The translations under genes were made by a program, and so were the position numbers. Below are positions 1 to 7,641 of a DNA stretch of 64,000 nucleotides, piece by piece. Under the pieces are notes generated by a model. That model ran no database searches. It saw only the letters and a program-made list of their open reading frames with translations, and was not told the DNA's origin. The stretch is from Nonomuraea coxensis DSM 45129 (GTDB lineage Bacteria > Actinomycetota > Actinomycetes > Streptosporangiales > Streptosporangiaceae): positions 4,940,501 through 5,004,500 of the forward strand of contig NZ_CP068985.1 in NCBI RefSeq assembly GCF_019397265.1. Reading direction: 5' to 3'. Numbering within the stretch: position 1 is the stretch's first letter; every line of letters starts with the position of its first letter.

Positions 1-127
1 CGCGGTGCTGGCCGGGCACAGCTACGGCGGCATGGTCGTCACCGGCGCCGCCGACCGGACGCCGGAGCGGGTGGCCTCCCTGGTCTACCTCGGGGTTGAG
101 GAACCGGTGGACAGCCGTTGGCGCTGA
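1..127 (+). pseudogene. alpha/beta hydrolase, 5' fragment, interrupted by Tn3-family transposon
   Basis: Reading from base 2, the frame gives AVLAGHSYGGMVVTGAAD and continues to LVYL, where it meets the transposon at base 91. It then runs on in the inverted repeat to a TGA at 125-127. GHSYGG is the nucleophile elbow of an alpha/beta hydrolase, with Ser as nucleophile. The gene's start lies before the window. Removing the transposon and one TACCT copy rejoins this frame exactly to the fragment at 7263-7634 (LVYL then DAMVPG), so both are halves of one esterase-like gene. The break falls shortly after the nucleophile, so the acid and His loops are on the other half and the product cannot be active as it stands. 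Confidence 0.9.
86..90 (+). repeat. 5-bp target-site duplication, left copy (TACCT)
   Basis: TACCT directly precedes the left repeat and recurs at 7263-7267 right after the right repeat. Five bp is the usual Tn3-family duplication. Collapsing the two copies restores GTC-TAC-CTG-GAC in the hydrolase frame. Confidence 0.93.
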
Positions 128-135
128 GAACGATC
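91..135 (+). repeat. left terminal inverted repeat (IRL) of the Tn3-family element
   Basis: This 45-bp end begins CGGGGTTGAGGAACC and ends GAGAACGATC. It matches the reverse complement of 7218-7262 at 42 of 45 positions; the differences are at positions 6, 7 and 17. It is the binding site for TnpA. It also contains the TGA (125-127) that ends the disrupted hydrolase frame. Confidence 0.95.
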
Positions 136-178
136 TTGACTGCAGGGAGCTGAGGCTGTTCTTGGTTGCGAAGCTTCC

Positions 179-1132
179 CTAACGTGTTGCCTGGTCCCGG
201 CGGCGGCGGGCGGCGCGGATCTCGGCGTCGGCGACCTTGTCGTCGAGCAGCGCGTACAACTGGGTCGTCTCGGTGGAGGCGTGTCCGAGGCGGCGGCGGA
301 CGGCCTCGATGGAGACGCCGGCGTTGATGAGCTCGGTGGCGTGGGCGTGGCGCAGCTGGTGGATGTCGATCTCCACCCCGGCCGCTTGGCAGTAGTTCTG
401 CCAGCGGTGGTGGGCGGCGTCGTAGGACAGAGGTCCGCCGCGGCCGTTGATAGAGGCGCGAAACAGCGGCCCGGCGCTGTAGCCGGCGCGGGCGAGGTAG
501 AGCTTGAGCAGGGTGACGTAGCCGCGGTCGTCGAGCAGGACGGTGCGGACGCTGCCGCCCTTGCCGTGGATGCGCACGTGTTCGTCGTCTAGGCGCAGAT
601 CGAGATCCTCCACATAGAGACCGCAGACTTCCGAGGCTCGGGTGCCGCAGACGTAGACGGTCTCGAACAGTACCCGGTCGCGTAGCCGGTCCAGCGGCAG
701 GTCCTTGCGCGGCCGCCGCGAGCAGATCACCGCCAGCAGCTTGGCCACGTCGGCGGCCGCGGCCGGGCGGGGCAGGTTCTTGGGCACTTTGACGGTGTCG
801 ATGCGGTCCATCGGGTTGGCGTCCAGGAGGTCGTGGCGGACGGCCCACTTGGTGAAGGAGGCGACGGCGGCGCGCTTGCGCTTGCGGCTGGCCGGCGACA
901 GCTCGGCGAGCTCGGCCAGGAACGCGCGGACCGGCGCGGCGGTCAACTCGGCGAGTTCTTCGCCGTGGTGGGCGGCGAACGCGATCAGGTCGCCGCGGTA
1001 GGCGCGCCGGGTGTGCGCCGACTTCCCGGCGTTGGCCAGGTCGGTGAGGAAGTCGTCCAGATGCCGGGCGAGCGGGTGGGAGCGGCCGAGCTGCTCGGCG
1101 ATGACCGGATCCACCGTGCCGACCTCCACCAT
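179..1132 (-). CDS. tnpI: tyrosine recombinase / TnpI-like cointegrate resolvase
   Basis: This is a XerC/D-type site-specific recombinase that would resolve cointegrates made by TnpA. The core-binding domain (LARHLDDFLTDLANAGKSAH) is followed by a catalytic domain with all expected residues: Arg in CGTRASEV, Lys in HGKGG, HQLR, His in RLGHAS and the nucleophile Tyr in TTQLYALLD. The open frame extends upstream to TTG at 1231 (350 residues) with an ATG at 1216. The ATG at 1132 is preferred because the extra N-terminal residues look unlike XerD and would overlap the candidate recombination repeats at 1141-1245; this gives 317 residues. It lies just inside the left repeat. A phage integrase is an alternative family label, but its position inside the Tn3 ends argues for TnpI. 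Confidence 0.88.
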   Translation of the reverse strand: MVEVGTVDPVIAEQLGRSHPLARHLDDFLTDLANAGKSAHTRRAYRGDLIAFAAHHGEELAELTAAPVRAFLAELAELSPASRKRKRAAVASFTKWAVRHDLLDANPMDRIDTVKVPKNLPRPAAAADVAKLLAVICSRRPRKDLPLDRLRDRVLFETVYVCGTRASEVCGLYVEDLDLRLDDEHVRIHGKGGSVRTVLLDDRGYVTLLKLYLARAGYSAGPLFRASINGRGGPLSYDAAHHRWQNYCQAAGVEIDIHQLRHAHATELINAGVSIEAVRRRLGHASTETTQLYALLDDKVADAEIRAARRRRDQATR

Positions 1133-1140
1133 CCCCCAGG

Positions 1141-1330
1141 TTGCCAGATAACCGGGAAACGAAGCATCCGCGCCGGACGACGGTTGCCCAGCTCGGGCCC
1201 GGCCCGCAGCGGCCATCTTGCCAGATAACAACAGCTATCCCGTAACCATTGATCTCCATCCTGCTGATTCGCACCGCAAGGCCATCGTGCTGCTCAGAGG
1301 GTCGTCGAAGCCGTTTCCCCGTAACAGTTC
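1141..1330. other. candidate TnpI resolution site (dif-like core plus accessory half-sites)
   Basis: Between the recombinase and the decayed transposase lies 1218-1245, which reads as two 11-bp arms around a 6-bp spacer: TTGCCAGATAA, CAACAG, CTATCCCGTAA. The right arm inverted is TTACGGGATAG, matching the left arm at 7 of 11 positions, the geometry of a Xer-type crossover site. The left-arm word TTGCCAGATAAC recurs as a direct repeat at 1141-1152, and CCCGTAAC recurs at 1318-1325. Repeated arm sequences beside the recombinase gene fit a core site with accessory sites, as in Tn4430. The assignment rests on sequence geometry only. Confidence 0.55.
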
Positions 1331-1379
1331 GATTTTGCACCTGGCCCGCGCTGATGGATGAGTCCTACCTTCGGGGCTC

Positions 1380-2266
1380 ATGCCAGTTGAGTTCTTGAGC
1401 GATGAAGAGGCGGCCGCGTACGGCCGCTACGTAGGGGCACCGACGCGGGCCGAGCTGGAGAAGATGTTCTTCCTCGACGACGCGGACCGGAAGCTGATCG
1501 GGCGCCGCCGCGGCGATCAGCACCGGCTCGGGTTCGCCCTGCAACTCACCACGGCCCGGTACGTGGGCCGGTTCCTGCCGGACCCGCTGGAGGTCCCGGC
1601 CGAGGTGATCGACTACCTGGCCGACCAGCTCGGCGTGGCGGACGTCTCGCAATCAAACAGTACACCGAGCGGCGCCAGACGCAGTTCGGCCACCAGGACG
1701 AGATCAAGAAGGCGTACGGGCTGCGGGAGTTCTCCGCGGTCGAGGCGGAGTTCACCGCGTGGGTGGATGCGCGGGCGTGGAACACCGGGGACGGCAAGAA
1801 GAGCATCTTCATCGACGGCGTGAGCTGGCTGCGCTCCAACAAGGTGCTGCTGCCGGGGGGACCACGCTGACCCGGCTGATCGCCCGGGTGCGCGATGAGG
1901 CGACCGAGCGGCTGCACGACACGCTGTACGGGATCTTGTCGCCGCGGCAACAGGCGATCCTGGCCCGGTTGCTGGAGGTGCAGGAGGGGCGCGATCGTCG
2001 GATCTGGAGCGCTGGTGCAAGGGCCCGTCGGTGCCCTCGGGCCGGAACATGGAAAGGCGCTGGAGCGCGCCGGGGAGATCCTCAGCGTCGGCCTGGGTGC
2101 GATGGAGCTGCCGCCGGGGGTGCCGCACCGGCGGATGGTGGACCTGGCCCGGTACGGGATGACCGCCACGGCGACCACGCTGCGCCGGCACGGCCCCTCA
2201 CGTCAGCTGGCCACGTTGCTGGCCACCGTCATCTACCTGGAGGGCAAGTCGGTCGACGACAATCCC
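1380..2266 (+). pseudogene. decayed Tn3-family transposase (DUF4158 N-terminal part)
   Basis: The first ~90 codons (MPVEFLSDEEAAAYGRYVG to LGVADVSQ) match the start of the intact TnpA at 7128 in pattern (MPAEFLSAEQRAAYVSF, LGIGDTSQ). The frame then shifts: IKQYTERRQTQFGHQDEIKK through SWLRSNKVLLPGGTTLTRLI is in another frame, and further shifts follow (DLERWCKGPSVPSGR; HRRMVDLARYGMTATATTLR; ATVIYLEGKSVDD). Similarity to TnpA ends near 2266, so about two thirds of the protein, including the DDE core, is missing. It points away from tnpI and toward the cargo, as a tnpA would in a tnpI-res-tnpA element, so it may be the element's original transposase. Confidence 0.85.
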
Positions 2267-2365
2267 GTTCCGATCCTCCTCGCGGGCCCGTTCGCGACTT
2301 CGTCGCGGCGCGGGGCGAGGTGATGAACCTCGACCGGTTCGCCCTGGCCCGAGTCCCGATCGGGC

Positions 2366-3469
2366 TTACTCCAGTGTGAACGACGGTTCGGTGTTGTCCG
2401 GGGCGACGAACGCGAGCAGGCGGGCGGCCTCGTCTCGTACCGCTGCTTTTTCGGATCCCGACAGTGGCCGGAACGGTGCGATGTGCAGGTGGCCGTTCGT
2501 GAGCGTCCAGCTGCCTTCCGCAAAGCCGTCGACGAGGAACAATGGCACGCCCCCGGAGGCCCTGGGCGCGATCCGCCGGCGATTCTCCTCGCTGATCACG
2601 CGGGTCCGGTCCCGGTACCCGAGGACGGCGTTGTCGAAGGCGGGCAGGAACCGGACCGGCGCTGGTCGGTCCGGTTCGCCCAGCGGTGCGTCGGGCAGGT
2701 CGAGCAGTTCGCCTCCCTGCTCGTCCCGGAAGGCGCGCAGTTTCGGCCGCAACCCTTCGACGACCTTGCGGAGCCGGGTCGATCCCGACCAGGCCTGGAT
2801 GTCCATGACACTGGCTGGACCGAACGCGGCGAGGTAGCGCAGGACCATCGCCTCCGGTTGTGGCGCGTCGGTCAGCGGGCGGCCGAGCCATTCGTCAGCC
2901 AGGGTGACCGGTGTCCCACGCCGATGCCCCCACCGGCCCCAGGTGGAGTGGGGTGGTGGATGCACCAACGCCTCCAGCAGCTCGATGGCCTCGGCCAGCC
3001 GGCCAGGGGCGCGGCCGGGGAATCGGTCGGTGAGCAACTGGCCGAGATCCCGGCGGGTGAGCGTCTTTCCGGTCAGTAGCTGTCGGCTGACGCGGGCGAG
3101 CTCGTCGAGATCCATCCCCTCGATCTGCGTGGCGTAGTACGCGTCGGTCAAGGCTTTCCGCACAGCGGGCGCGACCGTCGGCCACAGCCAACGGAAGTCC
3201 TCGCCGCTGGCCAGGTGTTGGGTACAGCGCAGCATAGTGGCGTGCACCACGTCGCGGCTCTCGAGCAGGGCCGTCAGGTCATCGTGCCGGAAGTTCTCCA
3301 ACCGCGCCCACAGCCCCACATAAGGTCCGTTGGGCATTTGTGCCTGCATCGCCACGAGGTGCTCGATCGCCTCCAGCGGAGTACGAGGAACGCGCCGGGC
3401 CAGCAGTTGCCGCTCCAGGAGTGTCCGGTTCAGTACCCTCCGGGACAGCTCGGGTACGCCCGATCTCAC
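2366..3469 (-). CDS. AlkZ-like winged-helix DNA glycosylase (HTH_42 family), transposon cargo
   Basis: The 367-residue product starts GTG-AGA (VRSGVPELSRRVLNRTLLERQ), overlapping the upstream VOC stop as GTGA. It belongs to the winged-helix AlkZ/YcaQ superfamily. Residues 42-44 read QAQ in LVAMQAQMPNGPYVGLW, matching the Q-x-Q catalytic motif of AlkZ-type glycosylases rather than the Q-x-D of YcaQ/AlkX. AlkZ removes bulky or crosslinked purines and protects azinomycin producers; that is family knowledge. The C-terminal region ends with the usual GVPLFLVDGFAEGSW and HIAPF segments. Position inside a transposon and coupling to a VOC protein suggest mobile resistance to a DNA-damaging compound, which is inferred. 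The open frame continues upstream of the GTG, but that part overlaps the VOC gene. Confidence 0.82.
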   Translation of the reverse strand: MRSGVPELSRRVLNRTLLERQLLARRVPRTPLEAIEHLVAMQAQMPNGPYVGLWARLENFRHDDLTALLESRDVVHATMLRCTQHLASGEDFRWLWPTVAPAVRKALTDAYYATQIEGMDLDELARVSRQLLTGKTLTRRDLGQLLTDRFPGRAPGRLAEAIELLEALVHPPPHSTWGRWGHRRGTPVTLADEWLGRPLTDAPQPEAMVLRYLAAFGPASVMDIQAWSGSTRLRKVVEGLRPKLRAFRDEQGGELLDLPDAPLGEPDRPAPVRFLPAFDNAVLGYRDRTRVISEENRRRIAPRASGGVPLFLVDGFAEGSWTLTNGHLHIAPFRPLSGSEKAAVRDEAARLLAFVAPDNTEPSFTLE

Positions 3470-3915
3470 GACTGGTCGGCCGACCAGTCCATCGGTACCT
3501 CTTGAGTGATGGCGATCAGGTTGCCGTCGGCCGCCTTCAGGACGGCCAGCCGGGCTCCGGGCATGTCCACGATGCCGGTTGCCGGGTCGATGTTGTCCCC
3601 CGCGGCGGCCTCGGCGGTACCGACCTCGGCGAGCGATCCGTCGGAGATCTCGGTCATCGCCGTCGCCCCGGCGGCGACCAGTGCGCGATGCTCCTGTTCG
3701 ATATCCTCGACCGCCCAAAAGACCAGCGGATGATCCACCCAGGGCGCCGCGGTGAGCCCGATCTCCACGCCATCACCGGAGAACGCCGCGAAATCGTCGC
3801 TCTGGAACGCGGGTGGTCCGCCCAGCAACGCGGTCCAGGCCGCGATGCTGGCGGGCAGATCCCGCACGGGCAGGACTACATTGCCGAAACCGATAAACCG
3901 TGCCATAGGTGGCAT
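3466..3915 (-). CDS. VOC (glyoxalase/bleomycin-resistance) family protein, transposon cargo
   Basis: The 149-residue product shows one vicinal-oxygen-chelate unit pair: MARFIGFGNVVLPVRDLPAS, then WTALLGGPP, VEIGLTA, WAVEDIEQEHRALVAAGA and a C-terminal LAVLKAADGNLIAITQE. The usual terminal metal-ligand Glu of DPDGNLIEL is replaced here (DGNLIAIT), so a ligand-binding role like bleomycin-binding proteins is as likely as catalysis. ATG codons at 3915 and 3906 are both possible; GGAAG sits 10 bases before the second. The stop overlaps the GTG of the AlkZ-like gene by four bases, so the two should be translated together. No other cargo operon is present in the element. Confidence 0.82.
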   Translation of the reverse strand: MPPMARFIGFGNVVLPVRDLPASIAAWTALLGGPPAFQSDDFAAFSGDGVEIGLTAAPWVDHPLVFWAVEDIEQEHRALVAAGATAMTEISDGSLAEVGTAEAAAGDNIDPATGIVDMPGARLAVLKAADGNLIAITQEVPMDWSADQS

Positions 3916-3960
3916 TCTTCCATGAGCTGGGCGTCATTCAGACGGTCATCGGTCAGGGGT

Positions 3961-6900
3961 TCAGACACCGTCATCGTCCACGATAGTGGTGCTGGCGGCA
4001 CTGACCTCGGGCAGCGCCGCCGTGCCGAGCGGTCGCAGGCCCTTGTCCGGGGCCGAGGAAGCGATCGCGTAGCGGCCCAGGCAGTTGAGGTGGGCGTGGC
4101 CCAGCGGGGACAGCCGCGCCACGTCCTCGTCCTTGACCGGCACACCCTGGGCGCGCAGCTGGTCCACGATCGCCGACAGATACCGTGAGTTCCACAAAAC
4201 GACGGCATTGACAACAAGTCCCAGAGCCGCGAGTTGATCCTCCTGGCCTTCCCGATATGCCTGCCGGATCCGGCCGGCGTTGCCGTGGCAGATCTTGCGG
4301 GCCAGGCGGTGCCGGGACTCCTGGACCGACAACTGCTTGCCCAGGCTGCGGCGGTAGCTGGAATCCATCGGGTCCAGCATGCTGAGCAGGTGCATCGTCT
4401 TGTCGATGCGGCCGTACTCGGCGAAGGCCTGCCCCAGCGGAGTCGGGTTGCCCTGGCGGGCGAACATGCGCAGCAGGTCATAGGCGCGCACCTGGTTGGT
4501 CACCAGCGATCCGGCGACGCGGAGCATGTCCGGCCACTGGGTGGTCACCTTCTTGGGGTTCAGCTTGTTCCGGGCGATCGCCTCCAGCACTCCGTAGTCG
4601 CCGGTGCTGCGGTCGGGCAGCTCGGTGCGCCAGAACCGCTGGTCCCCCAGGTCGGCGAAGCGGGGCGCGAACCGGTAGCCGAGCATGGAGAAGATCCCGA
4701 ACACCATGTCACTGTCGCTGGCATGGTCCGTCGTGACCACCTCGGGTTTTGGCCCGGCATCCAGGTTGATCAAGCAGTCCAGGATGTACAGGGAATCGCG
4801 GGGAGTGCCCGGCACCACCATCTGCCCGATCCCCGCAACTTGATCATTGACTGCGTTGAGCCACGTCAGACCCCTTTTGTAACCGTAGTACTTAGGTGAG
4901 GGCCCGGCATTGATCGTCTTAACCGGGACAACGAACCGCAGCCCGTCCACCGACGCCAGCAAGCCACCGCCCCACTCCGCAACGATTGGCACCCGGCCCT
5001 GGTGCTCAATCAGGATCGCGTTGGCCGCGGCGTGCGTCTCAGCGCGCACATAGTTCTGGTCCACGTGCGAAAGCCGGCCACGGGTCAGCGCCTCATCCCC
5101 GGCCTTGATCACCGGCGTTATTCCGACGTTGCACGCCTCGCTGATCAGTAGTGCTACCAGCGATCTCGGCAGGTCGTTCATGCGGGTGGAGACATCGGCC
5201 AGGTGCACGTAGGCGGCCAGGAAACCGGTCCATGCGTGCACCTCCAGCAGCAGCTCGGGCAGGTCGATGCGGGGCAGCATGGCCTGGCAGGCGGCCCGTA
5301 GCCAGGCCAGCGACTCGCTCTCGCCGAGCGCGCCGAGTTTCTCCACCGACAGCCGGGCCCGCCCGCCGCCAGCCGGGGTCACCACCGAGACCAGCGCGTC
5401 CTCGCCCGCCTCCTCCAGCCGGGCGGCCGTCTGCTTCCAGGCCGCGTCCAGTGCCACGACCTTGTCGTTCAGATGCTTCTGGACCGGGTCGGTGAGCGAC
5501 AGGGAGGCCAGCACGTCCTCGGCGATCGCCTCCCACTGCGCCCCGGCCAGCAGATGCGCGCGCGGGTCGGCCCAGCGCAGCGACGGCGAGGCGAACACAT
5601 CCCTGATCGTCAGAGCCCGCAGCAGGTGCTCCAGCACGCACACCACGTACGCGTCCCGATCCACCGCACCCTGCGGCAGGTCCGGGTTGGCATACACCGC
5701 CCGCTTCCACGACGCGGTCACCAAAGCGGCGTCGATCTCCTTGGGCAGCAGCGGCTTCTTGCTGACCTGCCGTCGCGACAGCTCCGGCAGCCGGCGCACC
5801 GCGGCCAGCACCCGGCGCCCGCCCGGTGCAGCCGACAGCGCCTTCGACTCGCCCAGCAGCCGTAGGAACGGGCGTACGGTGTGGTACTTCTCGACCAGCG
5901 CGGCGCGCATCGCCGCCTCGGCCGCGCCGTCGTCCTCGGGGACCAGGTCCTCCACCACGTCCAGCGCCGCGCGGACCTGTTCCTTGCTGGTGCCGGCGAT
6001 CTCGGCCACTGCGGTCCACATCGCTGCCACGTCGAGGTCGGCGCCTTCGTGGTCGATCAGGTCGAGCTGGTCGACCAGGACGCGTCCGGCCTTGGCCACC
6101 AGCTTGGAGGCCCGCTCCAGCCGGGGCAGCATCCGCAGCCGTTCGTCGGCGGACTTGCGGCGGGCCGGGCTGATCAGTCTGGTGGCCATCAGCAGTGCGA
6201 ACAGATCGAGGGCGTCGTCGATCGCCTCGGCCTCCAGGCTCCGGGTGACCGCCAGCAGCGTCGCGGTCCGGCGCGGCTCGACCAGCCGGTCCAGGGCCGG
6301 CGCTTTGCTGCCCGCCCCGTACTTGGCCAGAGTCTTCATCCGCCGCACCGGCACCTTCGACACCGCCACCCGGCCCAGTCCGAAGCCGGCCAGGTTGTCC
6401 ACCCGCTGCAGCGCCTTCACCATCTCCGTCCCTGACGTGCGCTTGGGTGCCTGCCGCAGCTTCTCCAACTCCGAGATGCGCGAGCCCTCCGGCACCACCA
6501 GCAGACCCGACAACGCGGCGGGCAGGTTCGGATCGGCACGGTGCACCTGTTTGGTCACCACGGTGTACATGCGGACGTCGGCCCGTTCCCGCACGCTGCC
6601 CACCAGGCGTTCCAGCACGGTCACCCCGGGCAGCAGCACCCGATGCCGCCGCAGCCACGCCACCGACTGCTCGAACAGCGCCACCGGCCCCTCGGCGTGT
6701 GTCCACGCCCGGCCATGCAGGAAGGTCCGGAACTGGCGCGTCAGCTGCCGCTCGCTCCAGCTGCTGGTGTCATCAAAGGTGTGGTAACCGTAGGCGTCCC
6801 GGATCATCCACGCGTGCTCGTACGTCGTCTTGAGCCGCTCGGCATACTTCTTGACCTGCGACGTGTCACCGATCCCCAGCTGCTCGGCCAGGTAGTCCAC

Positions 6901-7128
6901 CACCGGCCAGGGCACCGCCAGCGGATCCTCCAGGAACAACCCCTTGTACCGAACGGTCCCGATCTGAACGGCAACGCCCAGCCGGTGAGAATCGGCCCTC
7001 GACTGCGCGATCACATGCCGGTCGAAGCTGTCCAGGAAGAAGAACTTCTCCAGGTCTGACAGCGATGGCACCTCGATGAACGAGACGTAGGCGGCCCTCT
7101 GCTCGGCAGACAGAAATTCCGCAGGCAT
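3961..7128 (-). CDS. tnpA: Tn3-family transposase TnpA
   Basis: The 1,055-residue enzyme catalyses replicative transposition by acting at the 45-bp ends. It begins with a DUF4158 domain (MPAEFLSAEQRAAYVSF, about residues 1-170) and ends with the DDE_Tnp_Tn3 catalytic region. Candidate acidic residues are D801 in TTDHASDSD, D826 in RFADLGDQRFW and E937 in VQESRHRLAR; the order and context fit the family. Length is typical or slightly long (usual 960-1,010). A GTG three codons upstream (7137) is an alternative start. No frameshift is visible, so the element is probably still active. Confidence 0.95.
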   Translation of the reverse strand: MPAEFLSAEQRAAYVSFIEVPSLSDLEKFFFLDSFDRHVIAQSRADSHRLGVAVQIGTVRYKGLFLEDPLAVPWPVVDYLAEQLGIGDTSQVKKYAERLKTTYEHAWMIRDAYGYHTFDDTSSWSERQLTRQFRTFLHGRAWTHAEGPVALFEQSVAWLRRHRVLLPGVTVLERLVGSVRERADVRMYTVVTKQVHRADPNLPAALSGLLVVPEGSRISELEKLRQAPKRTSGTEMVKALQRVDNLAGFGLGRVAVSKVPVRRMKTLAKYGAGSKAPALDRLVEPRRTATLLAVTRSLEAEAIDDALDLFALLMATRLISPARRKSADERLRMLPRLERASKLVAKAGRVLVDQLDLIDHEGADLDVAAMWTAVAEIAGTSKEQVRAALDVVEDLVPEDDGAAEAAMRAALVEKYHTVRPFLRLLGESKALSAAPGGRRVLAAVRRLPELSRRQVSKKPLLPKEIDAALVTASWKRAVYANPDLPQGAVDRDAYVVCVLEHLLRALTIRDVFASPSLRWADPRAHLLAGAQWEAIAEDVLASLSLTDPVQKHLNDKVVALDAAWKQTAARLEEAGEDALVSVVTPAGGGRARLSVEKLGALGESESLAWLRAACQAMLPRIDLPELLLEVHAWTGFLAAYVHLADVSTRMNDLPRSLVALLISEACNVGITPVIKAGDEALTRGRLSHVDQNYVRAETHAAANAILIEHQGRVPIVAEWGGGLLASVDGLRFVVPVKTINAGPSPKYYGYKRGLTWLNAVNDQVAGIGQMVVPGTPRDSLYILDCLINLDAGPKPEVVTTDHASDSDMVFGIFSMLGYRFAPRFADLGDQRFWRTELPDRSTGDYGVLEAIARNKLNPKKVTTQWPDMLRVAGSLVTNQVRAYDLLRMFARQGNPTPLGQAFAEYGRIDKTMHLLSMLDPMDSSYRRSLGKQLSVQESRHRLARKICHGNAGRIRQAYREGQEDQLAALGLVVNAVVLWNSRYLSAIVDQLRAQGVPVKDEDVARLSPLGHAHLNCLGRYAIASSAPDKGLRPLGTAALPEVSAASTTIVDDDGV

Positions 7129-7217
7129 AGCCCGCACGGTAGGGCCATATCGGGCGCGATCAACTCATAGTGATTAACGCGTTACAGGTGAGGATGTTTC
7201 AGCCTTCAATGCTTCTT

Positions 7218-7262
7218 GATCGTTCTCAGCGCCAACGGCTGTCCGCCGGTTCCTCGCCCCCG
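7218..7262 (-). repeat. right terminal inverted repeat (IRR) of the Tn3-family element
   Basis: Read on the minus strand it begins CGGGGGCGAGGAACC and ends GAGAACGATC, pairing with 91-135 with three mismatches. It abuts the second TACCT copy at 7263-7267. Confidence 0.95.
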
Positions 7263-7267
7263 TACCT
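7263..7267 (+). repeat. 5-bp target-site duplication, right copy (TACCT)
   Basis: Second copy of TACCT, immediately outside the right terminal repeat. It is the first base run of the 3' half of the disrupted hydrolase. Confidence 0.93.
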
Positions 7268-7634
7268 GGACGCGATGGTCCCTGGCGACGGCGACTCCTG
7301 CTGGGACCTGGCCTCGGAGAACGAACGGCGCTGGTACCTGGACGTGACCGCCGACGGCTGCGCCACGCGCCCCCTGCCGTTCTTCGACCCGCGCGCCACG
7401 CCGCACCCGCTCGCCTCGCTGCTCCAGCCGCTGCGCCTGACCGGCGGGCTGGAGCGGGTGCGCCGGCGCACGTACGTGTACGCGACCGGCTGGGACGGCC
7501 CTTCCCCCTTCACCACCACGTACGAGCGGCTGCGCGAGGACCCGGCGTGGCGGGCGATCGCCCTGGACGGCGGGCACAACCTCATGCGCGACGCCCCGCA
7601 CGACCTGGTGAGGATCCTCACCGAGGCGGCCTGA
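7263..7634 (+). pseudogene. alpha/beta hydrolase, 3' fragment, interrupted by Tn3-family transposon
   Basis: From the TACCT copy the frame reads LDAMVPGDGDSCWDLASENE and ends GGHNLMRDAPHDLVRILTEAA. His in GGHNLM is the expected catalytic histidine of the hydrolase whose nucleophile elbow is at the window start. An ATG inside the transposon end (7170) opens a 154-codon hybrid frame across the right repeat, so a chimeric C-terminal peptide could be made, but it would lack the serine elbow. The fold resembles small esterases of the EstC/methylesterase type. Confidence 0.88.
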
Positions 7635-7641
7635 CCGCGTC

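Larger units (their letters stand above)
91..7262. mobile_element. complete Tn3-family transposon with tyrosine-recombinase resolution module and cargo genes
   Basis: The 7,172-bp element is bounded by 45-bp terminal inverted repeats starting C-GGGG and flanked by the 5-bp duplication TACCT, both hallmarks of the Tn3 family. Its order is left repeat, tnpI-like recombinase (minus), candidate resolution site, decayed transposase (plus), AlkZ-like and VOC cargo pair (minus), intact tnpA (minus), right repeat. The transposase begins about 90 bp from the right repeat, as is common in the family. The perfect target duplication and nearly identical ends suggest a fairly recent insertion. A tyrosine recombinase instead of a serine resolvase places it with Tn4430/Tn5401-like elements by module type; that grouping is inferred. 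Confidence 0.95.

Noticed and set aside
179..1231. Tyrosine recombinase as a prophage or ICE integrase
   Set aside because: No phage or conjugation genes and no att-like duplication are present. The gene lies inside the Tn3 inverted repeats next to a resolution-site candidate.
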